From the NCBI RefSeq assembly GCF_902141855.1, contig NZ_CABFVH010000039.1, positions 1-52,887 on the forward strand: a stretch of 52,887 bases of DNA, read 5' to 3'. The notes below the pieces were generated by a model. That model was not told the DNA's origin, made no database searches, and saw only the letters and a list, made by a program, of their open reading frames with translations. The stretch is from Methylobacterium dankookense (GTDB lineage: Bacteria; Pseudomonadota; Alphaproteobacteria; Rhizobiales; Beijerinckiaceae). The position numbers and the translations under genes were made by a program. Shown one piece after another: positions 1 through 7,979 of this stretch; positions within the stretch are counted from its first letter, which is position 1, and every line of letters begins with the position of its first letter.

Positions 1-38
1 CGGCCGCACCAGAGGGCAGTCTGCGAGAACGAGGTTAG

Positions 39-93
39 GGGGTCAGAATTGGACGCCGATCCCCCGCCTCAAGGGGTCAAAGTTGCACGCCGA
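39..93. repeat. Two 21-bp imperfect direct repeats, IS21-like terminus
   Basis: Two copies of a 21-bp sequence lie at 39-59 and 73-93, starting GGGGTCA and ending CACGCCGA or GACGCCGA. They match at 18 of 21 positions and start 34 bp apart. Short repeated transposase-binding sequences of this kind are known at IS21-family ends, and the sequence style resembles those ends in alphaproteobacteria. No transposase gene is visible to the right, so this would be only the outer edge of an element lying left of the window, or a remnant. Confidence 0.4.
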
Positions 94-223
94 AACACAT
101 CGGGATCTAGGCCCGCACGCAGGATGCGCGGCAGGTGGCGCAGGACGATCCTGCGCGCGAGGCTCGGGGGTACGACAGGACCGGTCAAAGGAAATTCGTC
201 CTCCATCTTCGTGATCCGACGCG

Positions 224-511
224 TCAGGCTTCGCCGCGCTGGCCGAGGCGCAGCCAGCCCTCCTCCGTCAGCGCCCATCCGAGGTTCGGGTCGAGCGCCC
301 ACATCCGGCCCGTCAGCACGGCACTCCCGTCGATCACGCCGACGATGGCGGGAAGCGGCTGCGAGGCGGGCACCCAGCCCTCGACGAGGGGGGCCCACGC
401 GAGCTCCCTGCGGATCGGCGACGCCCCCGCGACGACCCGCTCCAGGCGGCCGAGCAGCGTGCGCAGGGCGGCGACCTGCTCGTGCAGGTCGGCCGGAAGG
501 TAGGCGGTCAT
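224..511 (-). CDS. Small hypothetical protein, possibly DUF6634-like
   Basis: A 95-residue soluble protein. The N-terminal half is helical with leucine spacing (ADLHEQVAALRTLLGRLERVV). The C-terminal half is a compact stretch with the phrases LTGRMWALDPNLGWA and TEEGWLRLG. It has no signal peptide, membrane segment or metal motif. It follows the metallophosphoesterase gene by 43 bp on the same strand and is probably the last gene of that group. The ending reminds me of a small family of unknown function common in Methylobacterium (DUF6634), but I cannot confirm this. Function unknown. Confidence 0.6.
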   Translation of the reverse strand: MTAYLPADLHEQVAALRTLLGRLERVVAGASPIRRELAWAPLVEGWVPASQPLPAIVGVIDGSAVLTGRMWALDPNLGWALTEEGWLRLGQRGEA

Positions 512-554
512 CCAAGTCCCCCGTTTGCCGCGACGCCCGATGCGGGAGGCGTCC

Positions 555-1328
555 TCACGCGCCGACCTCCACCACGAGATCCGCGCGGAAGGCCGGGTTC
601 TCGGAGCCGTACCCGCGGGGGTTGCAGATCACCCGTGTGGCGGCGTGCACGTAGTCGAGGCTGGCGTGGACGTGACCGTGAACCCAGAGGGCGGGGCGCC
701 GGTCCTCGATCATCGGCCCGAGATCGGAGACGAAGGCCGGGTTCAGCGGGTCGCCGGCGAAGGCCGGCGCGACGGAGGCCGGTGCCGGGCCGTGGTGCGT
801 GACCACCACCTGGTGCAACCCGCCGGGGGTCTCCCGGAGGACGGCGTCCAGGAAGGCGCGCGAGGCCTCGTGCAGGCCGAGCGCCTCCTCCGGGCGGAAG
901 GGCCGCCGCGCGTGGCCCCAGCGGATGCGCCGGTGGTCGTTGAGGCCACGGCCGGCGGCGTCCATCGCCGCCCGCCGCCGTTCAAGGCCATCGAGCGCAT
1001 AGTCGGTCCAGAGGGTGGCCCCGCAGAACCGGACGCCGCCGAGCGTGACCGCCTCGTCCTCCAGCAGGTGAATGCCGGCGGCTTGCGCGGCGGCACGGCC
1101 CAGCGCGAGTTCCTCGCCGTGGATGCGGCGGTAAAACTCGTGGTTGCCGGCGACCATCACGACCGGCATGTGGCGTCCGAGCGCTTCGGCCGCCCAGTCC
1201 ACCGCGGCGCCCAGCCCCTCGCAGACGTCGCCAGCGACGACCACCACGTCAGCTTCGGGGATACGGGCCGGGTTCCACGGTGGCCCTCCCACTCCTTGGT
1301 GAAGGTCCGACAGGATCCAGATGCGCAT
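555..1328 (-). CDS. Calcineurin-like metallophosphoesterase
   Basis: A 257-residue phosphoesterase of the calcineurin-like superfamily. The dinuclear metal-site motifs are in order: DLH near the N-terminus (ILSDLHQG, residues 6-13), GDV (VVVAGDVCEG, about 33-36), GNHE (VAGNHEFYR, about 60-63), THH (VVTHHGPAP, about 175) and GHVH (WVHGHVHASLD, about 217-220). The family hydrolyses phosphomono- or diesters and the substrate cannot be told from sequence. The start is ATG at 1328, with AAGGA about 8 nt upstream. It has no signal peptide, so it is cytoplasmic. It sits in a minus-strand group with the degenerate ParA-like gene and two unknown genes. Confidence 0.9.
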   Translation of the reverse strand: MRIWILSDLHQGVGGPPWNPARIPEADVVVVAGDVCEGLGAAVDWAAEALGRHMPVVMVAGNHEFYRRIHGEELALGRAAAQAAGIHLLEDEAVTLGGVRFCGATLWTDYALDGLERRRAAMDAAGRGLNDHRRIRWGHARRPFRPEEALGLHEASRAFLDAVLRETPGGLHQVVVTHHGPAPASVAPAFAGDPLNPAFVSDLGPMIEDRRPALWVHGHVHASLDYVHAATRVICNPRGYGSENPAFRADLVVEVGA

Positions 1329-1403
1329 GGGTGCCGTCCTTGGGCGATTGGGATGCGGGGCAGGGGTTCTCGGTCGGCGCCGGGGCGAACCGGTCCCAGT
1401 CGG

Positions 1404-1874
1404 TCACGGCCGCGGCGCCGGCGGGACGCGCGGCACCCAGGCCGCCCACCGCGCGGCGAGTTCGACCAGGTGACGCTCGTCCGGACGTCGGCGCGCCAAT
1501 CGCCTCAGCGCGCTTGCGAGGACGACCGGGGCGGTTCGATCACCGCACAAGGCACGCAGCAGCAGGGCGCTCGCGACGGTGTCGGCCGCTGGTCCGCTCA
1601 CCCCTTCCAGGCGCAGGACCGTGAGCGCGATGCGCGTGGTCGCGACCGGATCGCCCCGGAGCGCAGCGTCCCAGCGTCGCCGGGCGCAAGGGGGTTCGAC
1701 CGCGCGCAACACCATGAGGAGTGAGCGCGCCGTCGCGGGACCGAGGGACTGCGGCGGCACGACCCGCCACAGCCTGAGCATCGGGGGCGCGCGCCTCAGC
1801 GCGGCGTTGGCGGCGGGCGGGCACGCAGGAGCGGCCGGGCAGGCGTCGCGGCGCCCGGAAGCAGGTCGGGACAT
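1404..1874 (-). CDS. Hypothetical alanine/arginine-rich protein
   Basis: A protein of up to 156 residues that I do not recognise. After a low-complexity N-terminus there are helical segments (TARSLLMVLRAVEPP, ATTRIALTVLRLEGV, DTVASALLLRALCGD) that look like a folded all-alpha protein. The true start could be the internal ATG at 1781, which begins MLRLWRVV and would give 125 residues. It lies 45 bp after the ParA-like gene and 75 bp before the metallophosphoesterase on the same strand, so co-transcription is likely. No catalytic motif is visible. Confidence 0.5.
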   Translation of the reverse strand: MSRPASGRRDACPAAPACPPAANAALRRAPPMLRLWRVVPPQSLGPATARSLLMVLRAVEPPCARRRWDAALRGDPVATTRIALTVLRLEGVSGPAADTVASALLLRALCGDRTAPVVLASALRRLARRRPDERHLVELAARWAAWVPRVPPAPRP

Positions 1875-1919
1875 GTCAGGCTATCTCCATGGCGTCGGGA
1901 TGGGCGGGAGGGCGCGCGC

Positions 1920-2993
1920 TCACTGGAGCCCCGCCGCCGGCGTCGCCTCTGCCGGTGTCCCCAGGCGATAGAGGCGCGACAGCGTCCGCGCCCAAGTTCT
2001 TCCGTCCGTGGCGAAGACGTCCGAGGTGAGGGTGGGGCGCCCGGAAGTGATGGTCGGGTGGCCGAAGGAGACGCCGGCAAGCACCCGCGTCCGGCCGCTC
2101 AGAAAACTCCAGGATTCCATGAGCGGCGCCCGCGCCATCTCCTCCGGAGCCGGTCCGCCTTGCTCCAGCGCCTCCAGCGCGTCGGCGAGGTCGCGCAGCC
2201 GGTCGCAGAGCCGCCGCTCGTCGGGGGTGATGGGCAGGTCGGGATCAAGGCCGAGCGCGCGGGCGAACCGCCCGCTGTCGAGGGAAGCGACGAAGGGATC
2301 CTGGGCGGCCACCTCGATGGCGGCGAGAAGGAGCATGCCCTGCCGCACCGTTCCGGCCAGCGGATGGCCCGCCGCGACGGCGTGCGCCTCGGACCGCGTC
2401 GGCGCAGGCAGGGCCACGGGCAGGAACCGGCACCCGTCGCCGGCCCCGGCGCGGCGGAGGAGGGGGCGCATCGCCTGTTCGAAACGGGTGGCGTCCGGAC
2501 CTCCGCCGGCACGTCCGGCCCCGAGCAACCAGATCGGGGCAGGGGATCCGGGCTCCGGCCCCGCGCCCGAAGCCTGATCCGGCGCCGGCCGCCCCGCGGT
2601 TACCTGCTCCCCGCACTGACCAAGGGCGAAGGCTGCGAGGCGCTCCTCCATGGCGCCCGGGCCGACGACGACCACCGACAAGGCCGCCGCCTCGCGCAAG
2701 CTGCGCTCGGGGAGCCAGGAGAGCGGAAGGTCCAGGACGACGTCCCGCGCCGTGGCCCGTGCCTGCCTGATCAGCTCCTCCGGATCGTCGAAGGTCATGA
2801 GGTCGCCGGGTTCGGCCTCGACGACGCACAGGGCCTCTGGCATCGTCTCCGGGATCCGGGCAAGGCCCTGTCCCCGCTCGGTGATCCTCAGCAACGTGGC
2901 GGGCCGTGCGGCGGTCGCCAGGGCGTGGGCCGCCACGAGGGCGGCATGGGTCGCGGCCGAACGGCCATCGGCCCCGTAGAAGGCGTAGAGCAT
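1920..2993 (-). CDS. Degenerate ParA/MinD-like P-loop protein
   Basis: A 357-residue protein starting at ATG 2993. A GTG 36 bases further upstream is possible but has poorer context. The first residues (MLYAFYGADGRSAAT) sit where ParA/MinD proteins carry the deviant Walker A motif KGGxGKST, followed by an amphipathic helix (HAALVAAHALATA) and a strand (ATLLRITE), then VVLDLPLSW where the family has its DxP switch segment. The catalytic lysines are missing (GADGRSA), so nucleotide binding may be lost. The last 150 residues are unfamiliar. It heads a minus-strand group and is divergent from the XRE regulator gene. Assignment to the ParA superfamily is inference from the N-terminal pattern. Confidence 0.55.
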   Translation of the reverse strand: MLYAFYGADGRSAATHAALVAAHALATAARPATLLRITERGQGLARIPETMPEALCVVEAEPGDLMTFDDPEELIRQARATARDVVLDLPLSWLPERSLREAAALSVVVVGPGAMEERLAAFALGQCGEQVTAGRPAPDQASGAGPEPGSPAPIWLLGAGRAGGGPDATRFEQAMRPLLRRAGAGDGCRFLPVALPAPTRSEAHAVAAGHPLAGTVRQGMLLLAAIEVAAQDPFVASLDSGRFARALGLDPDLPITPDERRLCDRLRDLADALEALEQGGPAPEEMARAPLMESWSFLSGRTRVLAGVSFGHPTITSGRPTLTSDVFATDGRTWARTLSRLYRLGTPAEATPAAGLQ

Positions 2994-3090
2994 GGAGCAG
3001 TCCCATCCCGAGAGAGCGGAGCGGGCCACGGATGCCGGCGATGGAGTGGGACCACGCGCGGACGGGCGAGCTCAAACGAAGAGATGGAAC

Positions 3091-3108
3091 TATACCACAG
3101 GTGTAATA
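3091..3108. promoter_or_regulatory. AT-rich imperfect dyad, candidate operator/promoter
   Basis: TATACCAC-AG-GTGTAATA is an imperfect inverted repeat (6 of 8 positions pair) inside the only clearly AT-rich patch of the first 3 kb (about 3088-3118). It lies between the ParA-like gene on the minus strand and the HTH domain of the XRE gene on the plus strand. This is where a divergent promoter and an autoregulatory operator would be expected. No experimentally known site is being matched. Confidence 0.4.
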
Positions 3109-3195
3109 TTTTATCACGAGCAAAGCAAGCCGCCGCTCGACTTATCCTCAGCCAACGTCGAAGCGCTGGAGCCCGGCGCATCCCTGCCGGGTGTC

Positions 3196-3441
3196 GTGTG
3201 CCAAGCAGCCCGGGAGTTGCTCGGTCTGACGCAGCTTGAATTCTCGAAGCTCTCGGACGTCAGCAAGAAAACGATCAATGATTACGAGAACCAGAAAGTG
3301 GAGCCCCGGGGCCGTGTGGTACGGGCCTTGCGCGAAGCCCTGGAGAACCGTGGGGCGCGCTTCTACCGAAGCGGAGAAGCGATTGGCGTTCTGGTCAGCA
3401 GGACGCAGGCGAAGCACGACGGCGTCGGAGCCGGTCCCTGA
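3196..3441 (+). CDS. XRE-family helix-turn-helix regulator
   Basis: A small Cro/CI-type DNA-binding protein. The HTH reads CQAARELLGLTQLEFSKLSD followed by VSKKTINDYENQ, where helix 2 is TQLEFSKLS and the recognition helix is KKTINDYEN. It is followed by a conserved tail (ALREALENRGARFY) typical of short alphaproteobacterial XRE proteins. The start is uncertain: the same frame is open back to an ATG at 2992, which would overlap the opposite gene head to head, but the AT-rich promoter-like patch at 3088-3118 argues for a start after it. GTG 3196 is the only usual start codon there. It probably controls itself and the divergent minus-strand group. Confidence 0.75.
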   Translation: MCQAARELLGLTQLEFSKLSDVSKKTINDYENQKVEPRGRVVRALREALENRGARFYRSGEAIGVLVSRTQAKHDGVGAGP

Positions 3442-4409
3442 GCGAGGCTGAACGGGATCGCCCCAGGGACGAACTTCAACCCTATACTTCGGCTACATCT
3501 AAGGCGGCCCGCGGAGCAAAGGTCCATTCACGGCAATCAAGATGGTTGCCGGTTCCATAGTCCGCGGTAACCATCTCAACATCCGGAGCACCGAGGCCCC
3601 CTTAATGTCGGATGCTGAGGCGGGCTGCGCCTCCTGGACCACGTCGATGCCCACGGTTCAAGCAATGCGCCGGCCGGCACCACACTCGGCCCCCAGAGGA
3701 CAGGCGGGAGGCACTCCATCGTCCTGACGGGCGCAACTGAAGCATCCTCCGGCCCACGACCTTGACCTGCCCGGCGTTTTCAGCGGCGCGGACCTGAACC
3801 CGGTCGCCGGGCTTCAGCATCGAGAAGTGCAATGTCGGACGCATCGGGAGGCGCATGGACATCGCCTTCATCGGCGGCTTCCGCACAGGGCCGTGCTGGA
3901 TCACGGCAGCTGCCGCGCATCATTGACTTTGCGGACGACGGCGGCAATCCAGGGTCGCTCCTCGTCGGAACGCCAGATTCTATATTGCGGATCGGCCCGC
4001 TTGAGACAGACGCGATGATGGGCCGGAACGTTGTCGGCCTAGGCTGCGTGGCTGGCAGATATTGTCAGCTGACTTGTTACGAACCCTGCAAGCAAAGCCA
4101 GCGTGGCGCCCATAAGAAATCTCATACCCATCCCCCGTACTGCGCGAACGATCCGGGCCGGAGGTTAGAAATTCCAACCTGAATGGCCTCGGCCCAAGTC
4201 AATCGCTTGAGCTGCACAGGCCAAGGTCGCGAGTGCCGCCGACACCGGTGCCTCGGCAAGGTGGGCGCTATCCAATGAAACTCGCAGCGCCGATCCCGAT
4301 AGCACTTGATCAAGCCCCCCCAACGGGCCGATCCCAGCGGGCCTTCCCCTCAGCTTTGCTGTTTCATCTCGAAATCCCACCCTTAATCAGTGGGCGGCCT
4401 TATGCTCCC
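3442..4409. other. About 970 bp without a convincing gene
   Basis: Several open frames cross this stretch but none has family features, a good ribosome site and normal composition together. On the minus strand around 3728-3820 there is a short protein-like phrase (MLKPGDRVQVRAAENAGQ) that could be the remains of a small gene; it runs into low-quality sequence. GC content is lower than in neighbouring genes. I see no tRNA, terminator or repeat. It probably marks a junction between the edge genes and the metal-resistance island. Confidence 0.5.
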
Positions 4410-4441
4410 TTGACCCCGTACCATAGTACGGAGTGTAGGCT
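4410..4441 (+). promoter_or_regulatory. MerR-type promoter/operator of the eight-gene metal operon
   Basis: A -35 element TTGACC (4410-4415) and a -10 element TAGGCT (4436-4441) are separated by 20 bp, the overlong spacer typical of promoters activated by MerR proteins through DNA untwisting. Between them is the perfect dyad CCGTAC-CATA-GTACGG (4416-4431). Its arms are identical to those of the classical mer operator of Tn21/Tn501 as I remember it. The promoter reads straight into the merR-like gene at 4457, so the regulator is the first gene of its own target operon. Confidence 0.85.
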
Positions 4442-4456
4442 CGTGGAGTGTTGGTG

Positions 4457-4924
4457 ATGCCGGGACGGCAGATGAGGAATTTGACCATCGGAAAAGCGGC
4501 GCAGGAGGCTGGTGTCGGCGTCGAGACCATCCGGTTCTACGAGCGCCAGGGTCTGATCGAGCAGCCGGCCAAGGGGGCAGGCTATCGGACCTACCCGCCC
4601 GAGGTGGTCGCTCGCATCCGCTTCATCCGGCAGGCCCAGAGGATCGGGTTTTCCCTCAGGGAGGCGCAGGAGCTGCTCGCCCTGCGGGCTAACCCGGAGG
4701 CCGACTGCGCCGATGTGCGTGCCCAAGCCCAGCACAAGATCGCAGAGGTGGACGAGAAGATCTCCGAGCTCCTGCGCGTCCGCGCTGCCTTGGAGGCCGT
4801 GGTCGCGTCGTGCCCGGGCCACGGCGGCCTGAGCGGCTGCACCATCCTGGAAGCTCTCGACGAGGCTCCGCGGGAGCCGAGTACCTGCCGATGCGACGAA
4901 CCGAGGAAGAGGAACACGCCATGA
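4457..4924 (+). CDS. merR: MerR-family Hg(II)/Pb(II)-type activator
   Basis: A 155-residue MerR protein. It has a winged HTH at the N-terminus (LTIGKAAQEAGVGVETIRFYERQGL), a GYRTY wing, a long dimerisation helix, and a C-terminal metal loop. Cysteines lie in ADCADV and in a C-x8-C pair (ASCPGHGGLSGCTI). This three-cysteine pattern and spacing are those of the Hg(II) sensor MerR (C82, C117, C126); Pb(II) sensors are similar, so Hg(II) is inference. The start is ATG 4457, with GGAG 8 nt upstream; the ATG at 4472 is an alternative because the promoter's transcription start should fall near 4448. Its stop overlaps the next gene by ATGA. Confidence 0.9.
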   Translation: MPGRQMRNLTIGKAAQEAGVGVETIRFYERQGLIEQPAKGAGYRTYPPEVVARIRFIRQAQRIGFSLREAQELLALRANPEADCADVRAQAQHKIAEVDEKISELLRVRAALEAVVASCPGHGGLSGCTILEALDEAPREPSTCRCDEPRKRNTP

Positions 4925-5142
4925 GGACGGTCACCCTGAAGGTCGAAGGTTGGCGGTGCGCCGCCTGCTCCGCCTCGGTCGGCTCCCTGCTGGAGGCTCA
5001 TCCCGGCGTCCGCGGCATCGACGTCTCCTTCGACGAGGGACGCGTCCGAGCCCTCTTCGACCCGGCGGCCACAAGCGAGGACCGCCTCGTCGAGCTGATC
5101 GAGAAGCGCGGCTTCCGCGTCGTGGCCCGCACCTCGGCCTGA
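4921..5142 (+). CDS. Small cytosolic HMA-domain metal chaperone
   Basis: A 73-residue single heavy-metal-associated (ferredoxin-like) domain, beginning VTLKVEGWRCAACSASV with the CxxC metal site (C14 and C17). There is no signal peptide, so it should act in the cytosol, handing a soft metal ion to the ATPase encoded 33 bp downstream. The usual GMxCxxC is replaced by GWRCAAC; a tryptophan at this place is unusual but compatible with the fold. The start codon overlaps the merR stop (ATGA), implying translational coupling. The family includes CopZ and MerP; the metal cannot be set from the sequence alone. Confidence 0.88.
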   Translation: MRTVTLKVEGWRCAACSASVGSLLEAHPGVRGIDVSFDEGRVRALFDPAATSEDRLVELIEKRGFRVVARTSA

Positions 5143-5175
5143 TCCACCCGACCGGACATTCCAGGAGGCAGACCG

Positions 5176-7638
5176 ATGGCCACAGCGGCCCTCGAAACCG
5201 ACCTTTCCCTATGGAGCGAGGAGCCTGCCAGCCGGCCCGACCGGGCGCGCATCCGTGCTCGGATCGGCGGCCTGCACTGCTCGCTCTGCACCGGGACCAT
5301 CGAGAAGGCCCTGGGCAGCCAGCCCGGCGTCGACAAAGTGGCGGTCAGCCTGACCCACGAGCAGGCCCTCGTCGAGTACGACCCGAGGGTCGCGCGGCCG
5401 GCCGCGTTGCTGGGGATCCTGCGCGACATCGGCTACACCATCTCCGACCCGCGCAAGGTCCGGCCCTACGAGGAGGAGGAGCGCGATCTTGTGCGCGAGA
5501 GCCGCCGCTTCGTCGTGGCGGTCGCCCTGAGCGTCGCCTCGATTCCCATCATCGCGGACCCCACCCTCGGCTGGATCGGCTTCCTGCCCGCCCTGGTCTG
5601 CCTTAGCCTCGGCGCGATGGTCTTCCTTGTCCTGCGGAAGACCAGCCTCCTCGCTGCGGCCGCCAGCACCGTCGGTCTCGCCGCCGTGGCGCTCGGCCTG
5701 CTCTACCTGAACCTCCAGGGTTACCTTGCGGCCTTCGCCCCCTGGCTCGTCGCGGCGCTCGCGGTCGTGCTCGTCTTCGGGGTTGGGGGCCACATCCTGC
5801 ACATGGCCATCCAGGCCCTCCGCCGCGGCATCCTGAACCAGCACGTGCTGCTGGAGATCGGCGCCTTCGCGGGCATGCTCGGCGGCGTCATCGGGCTGGT
5901 CCTCGAACGGCCGGACTACCCGACCGCGCCGTTCTTCGCCGTCTCGGTCATGGTCGCGACCTACCACATCTTCTCCGAGTGGCTGTCGCTTATCGTCAAG
6001 ACGCGCAGCTCCCAGGCCGTGAAGCGGCTCCTCGACCTTCAGCCGGAGACCGCCCGCATGGTCCGGGACGGACAGGAGCGGGATGTGCCACTGGACGCCG
6101 TCGCGGCCGGCGACCTCGTCCGCATCCGCCCCGGGGAACGCGTGCCCGTCGACGGCACGGTCGCGGGCGGCCGCTCCGCCGTCGACCAGGCCCTCATCAC
6201 CGGCGAGCCCATCCCGGTCGAGCGCGCGGAGGGCGACGCCGTCATCGGCGGCTCGATCAACGGCACCGGCACCCTGCTGGTGCGGGTGACCGCGGTGGGG
6301 GCCGGCAGCTTCCTGCAGAAGGTGGTGCGCGAGGTCGAGGACGCCCGCGCCCTCAAGCCCGGCCTGCTCCACCTCGTCGACCGCGTCCTGCAGGTCTACA
6401 CCCCGACCGTGCTCGTGGTTGCCGCGCTGGCCTACGTCGGCTGGCTCGCCATGACCTCGTTGGCCGGCGGCGAACCCGACATCGAGCGGGCCGTGTTCGC
6501 GGGCCTGAGCGTCCTGGTCATGGGCTACCCGTGCGCCGTCGGCATCTCGGCGCCCCTCTCCATCGTGCGGGGGGCCGGCGAGGCCGCCGAGCACGGCATC
6601 CTGATGCGGACCGGCGAGGCCTTCCAGGGCTACCGCCTCGTCGACACGGTCGTCCTCGACAAGACCGGGACCCTCACCGAGGGCCGACCCACGGTCCGCG
6701 AGGTCGAGGCGTTCTCCGGGAGCGAGGCCGATCTCGTCGCCCTTGCCGCCGCGGCCGAGGCCACGTCCGAGCACCCGCTCGCGCAGGCGGTGGTCAAGGC
6801 CGCGTTCGCGCGCGGCGCCGTGCCCCCGGACGTGACCTCGTTCGAGGCCGTTCCGGGCAAGGGCGTCGTCGCCCGCACCGGGGCGGGCGAGGTCCTGGTC
6901 GGCAGCCCGGCGTTCCTAGCGGGCCGGGGCATCGACCTCTCGTCCGCAGCGGCTCGCATCCAGGACCTGGAGGGGGCCGGGCGCACCGTCATCGTGGTCG
7001 GTCGGGACCGTCGCCTGCTGGGCCTGCTCGCCCTCGACGACAGGCTACGGTCCGACGCGGCGCGGGCGGTCGCGGCCTTGCGGGCCGAGGGCCTGCGGAC
7101 GGTCCTGCTCACCGGTGACAACGAGCCGGCCGCTTGCCGGATCGCCGCCGAGGCGGGCATCGACGAAGTCCACGCGGGGGTACTGCCCGACGGCAAGGCG
7201 GAGACCGTGCGGCGCCTCCAGGCGACTGCCAAGGTCGCCATGGTCGGCGACGGCATCAACGACGCGCCCGCCCTGATGCAGGCCGACGTCGGCATCGCCA
7301 TGGGCGGGGGTACCGACATCGCCATCGAGGCCGCGGACATCATCATCCTGTCGAACCGCCTGGCCGCGCTGCCGCTCGCCCGCCGCATCAGCCGGCGCAG
7401 CTACGCCAAGATGCTCCAGAACGTCTGGCTGGCCTTCGCCTTCAACGGCCTTGGCATCCCGGTCGCCGCGACCGGCCTCGTCAATCCGATCTGGGCCATG
7501 GTCGCCATGGCGGTGAGCGTCACCGCGATCTTCCTCAATTCCCTTTGGGGCCAGCCCGGACTGTTCCTGGGCGCGATCACGAGCGTCGGCAGCCTGCCCG
7601 GCACGAACGGGCTCGCGACCGAAAGAGGTCGGCGATGA
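5176..7638 (+). CDS. P1B-type heavy-metal ATPase with YPC instead of CPC
   Basis: An 820-residue heavy-metal-transporting P-type ATPase. Order: HMA domain (residues 26-95, GLHCSLCTG, C35 and C38), an N-terminal membrane block of about six segments (110-275), the actuator domain with ITGEP (about 336-340), the transmembrane metal motif MGYPCAVG (Y451-P452-C453), phosphorylation site DKTGT at D495, nucleotide-binding motifs SEHPLAQ and GDGIND, and last membrane helices. The first cysteine of the CPC motif is tyrosine, so the transport site differs from typical Cu, Zn/Cd or Pb pumps. It exports a soft metal, probably the one sensed by the upstream MerR (inference). AGGAGG precedes ATG 5176, and the stop overlaps the next start by ATGA. 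Confidence 0.93.
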   Translation: MATAALETDLSLWSEEPASRPDRARIRARIGGLHCSLCTGTIEKALGSQPGVDKVAVSLTHEQALVEYDPRVARPAALLGILRDIGYTISDPRKVRPYEEEERDLVRESRRFVVAVALSVASIPIIADPTLGWIGFLPALVCLSLGAMVFLVLRKTSLLAAAASTVGLAAVALGLLYLNLQGYLAAFAPWLVAALAVVLVFGVGGHILHMAIQALRRGILNQHVLLEIGAFAGMLGGVIGLVLERPDYPTAPFFAVSVMVATYHIFSEWLSLIVKTRSSQAVKRLLDLQPETARMVRDGQERDVPLDAVAAGDLVRIRPGERVPVDGTVAGGRSAVDQALITGEPIPVERAEGDAVIGGSINGTGTLLVRVTAVGAGSFLQKVVREVEDARALKPGLLHLVDRVLQVYTPTVLVVAALAYVGWLAMTSLAGGEPDIERAVFAGLSVLVMGYPCAVGISAPLSIVRGAGEAAEHGILMRTGEAFQGYRLVDTVVLDKTGTLTEGRPTVREVEAFSGSEADLVALAAAAEATSEHPLAQAVVKAAFARGAVPPDVTSFEAVPGKGVVARTGAGEVLVGSPAFLAGRGIDLSSAAARIQDLEGAGRTVIVVGRDRRLLGLLALDDRLRSDAARAVAALRAEGLRTVLLTGDNEPAACRIAAEAGIDEVHAGVLPDGKAETVRRLQATAKVAMVGDGINDAPALMQADVGIAMGGGTDIAIEAADIIILSNRLAALPLARRISRRSYAKMLQNVWLAFAFNGLGIPVAATGLVNPIWAMVAMAVSVTAIFLNSLWGQPGLFLGAITSVGSLPGTNGLATERGRR

Positions 7639-7979
7639 AGTTCCTGAATTCTTCGAGCGCGGCGGTCGCGCTGGCGGCCCTCCTCCTGGGACCGGGCAGG
7701 CCGGTTCGGGCCCAGGAGGATGCGCCGGCCATGTCACGCCGCGGCTCCGACCTGAGGGTCGCGACCATCCCGGTGGAAGGCATGGCCTGCCTCTCCTGCG
7801 CCGCCTCGATCAAGCGTGCGGTCCGGAAGGTGGACGGGGTGACCGACGCGGAGATCGATTTCGTCGGCCGCACGCTCCGCGTCACCTACGCCGCTGGCCG
7901 ACCCCTCTTGCTCGGTCGCGTGCGGACGGCCATCGCGGGCCTCGGTTACACCCCCGGTCCTCCCATGGTGGCGCCGTGA
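7635..7979 (+). CDS. Exported MerP-like HMA-domain protein
   Basis: A 114-residue protein with an N-terminal signal peptide (MKFLNSSSAAVALAALLLG, cleavage probably after PVRAQ near residue 27), then one HMA domain starting VATIPVEGMACLSCAASIK with the GMxCxxC metal site. This is the architecture of MerP, the periplasmic mercury-binding protein that passes Hg(II) to a membrane transporter. Here it lies between the ATPase gene (ATGA overlap) and the CcdA-like gene (GTGA overlap), so its partner may be one of these two membrane proteins. The ligand is inferred from the MerR-type control. Confidence 0.88.
   Translation: MKFLNSSSAAVALAALLLGPGRPVRAQEDAPAMSRRGSDLRVATIPVEGMACLSCAASIKRAVRKVDGVTDAEIDFVGRTLRVTYAAGRPLLLGRVRTAIAGLGYTPGPPMVAP

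Noticed and set aside
3832..4182. 116-codon plus-strand frame before the MerR operon
   Set aside because: Low-quality composition, no ribosome site, no family pattern; treated as non-coding.
5209..6774. Long minus-strand open frame opposite the YPC ATPase gene
   Set aside because: Mirror frame of a high-GC gene; Asp/Gly/Glu/Arg-rich, no motif, no ribosome site.
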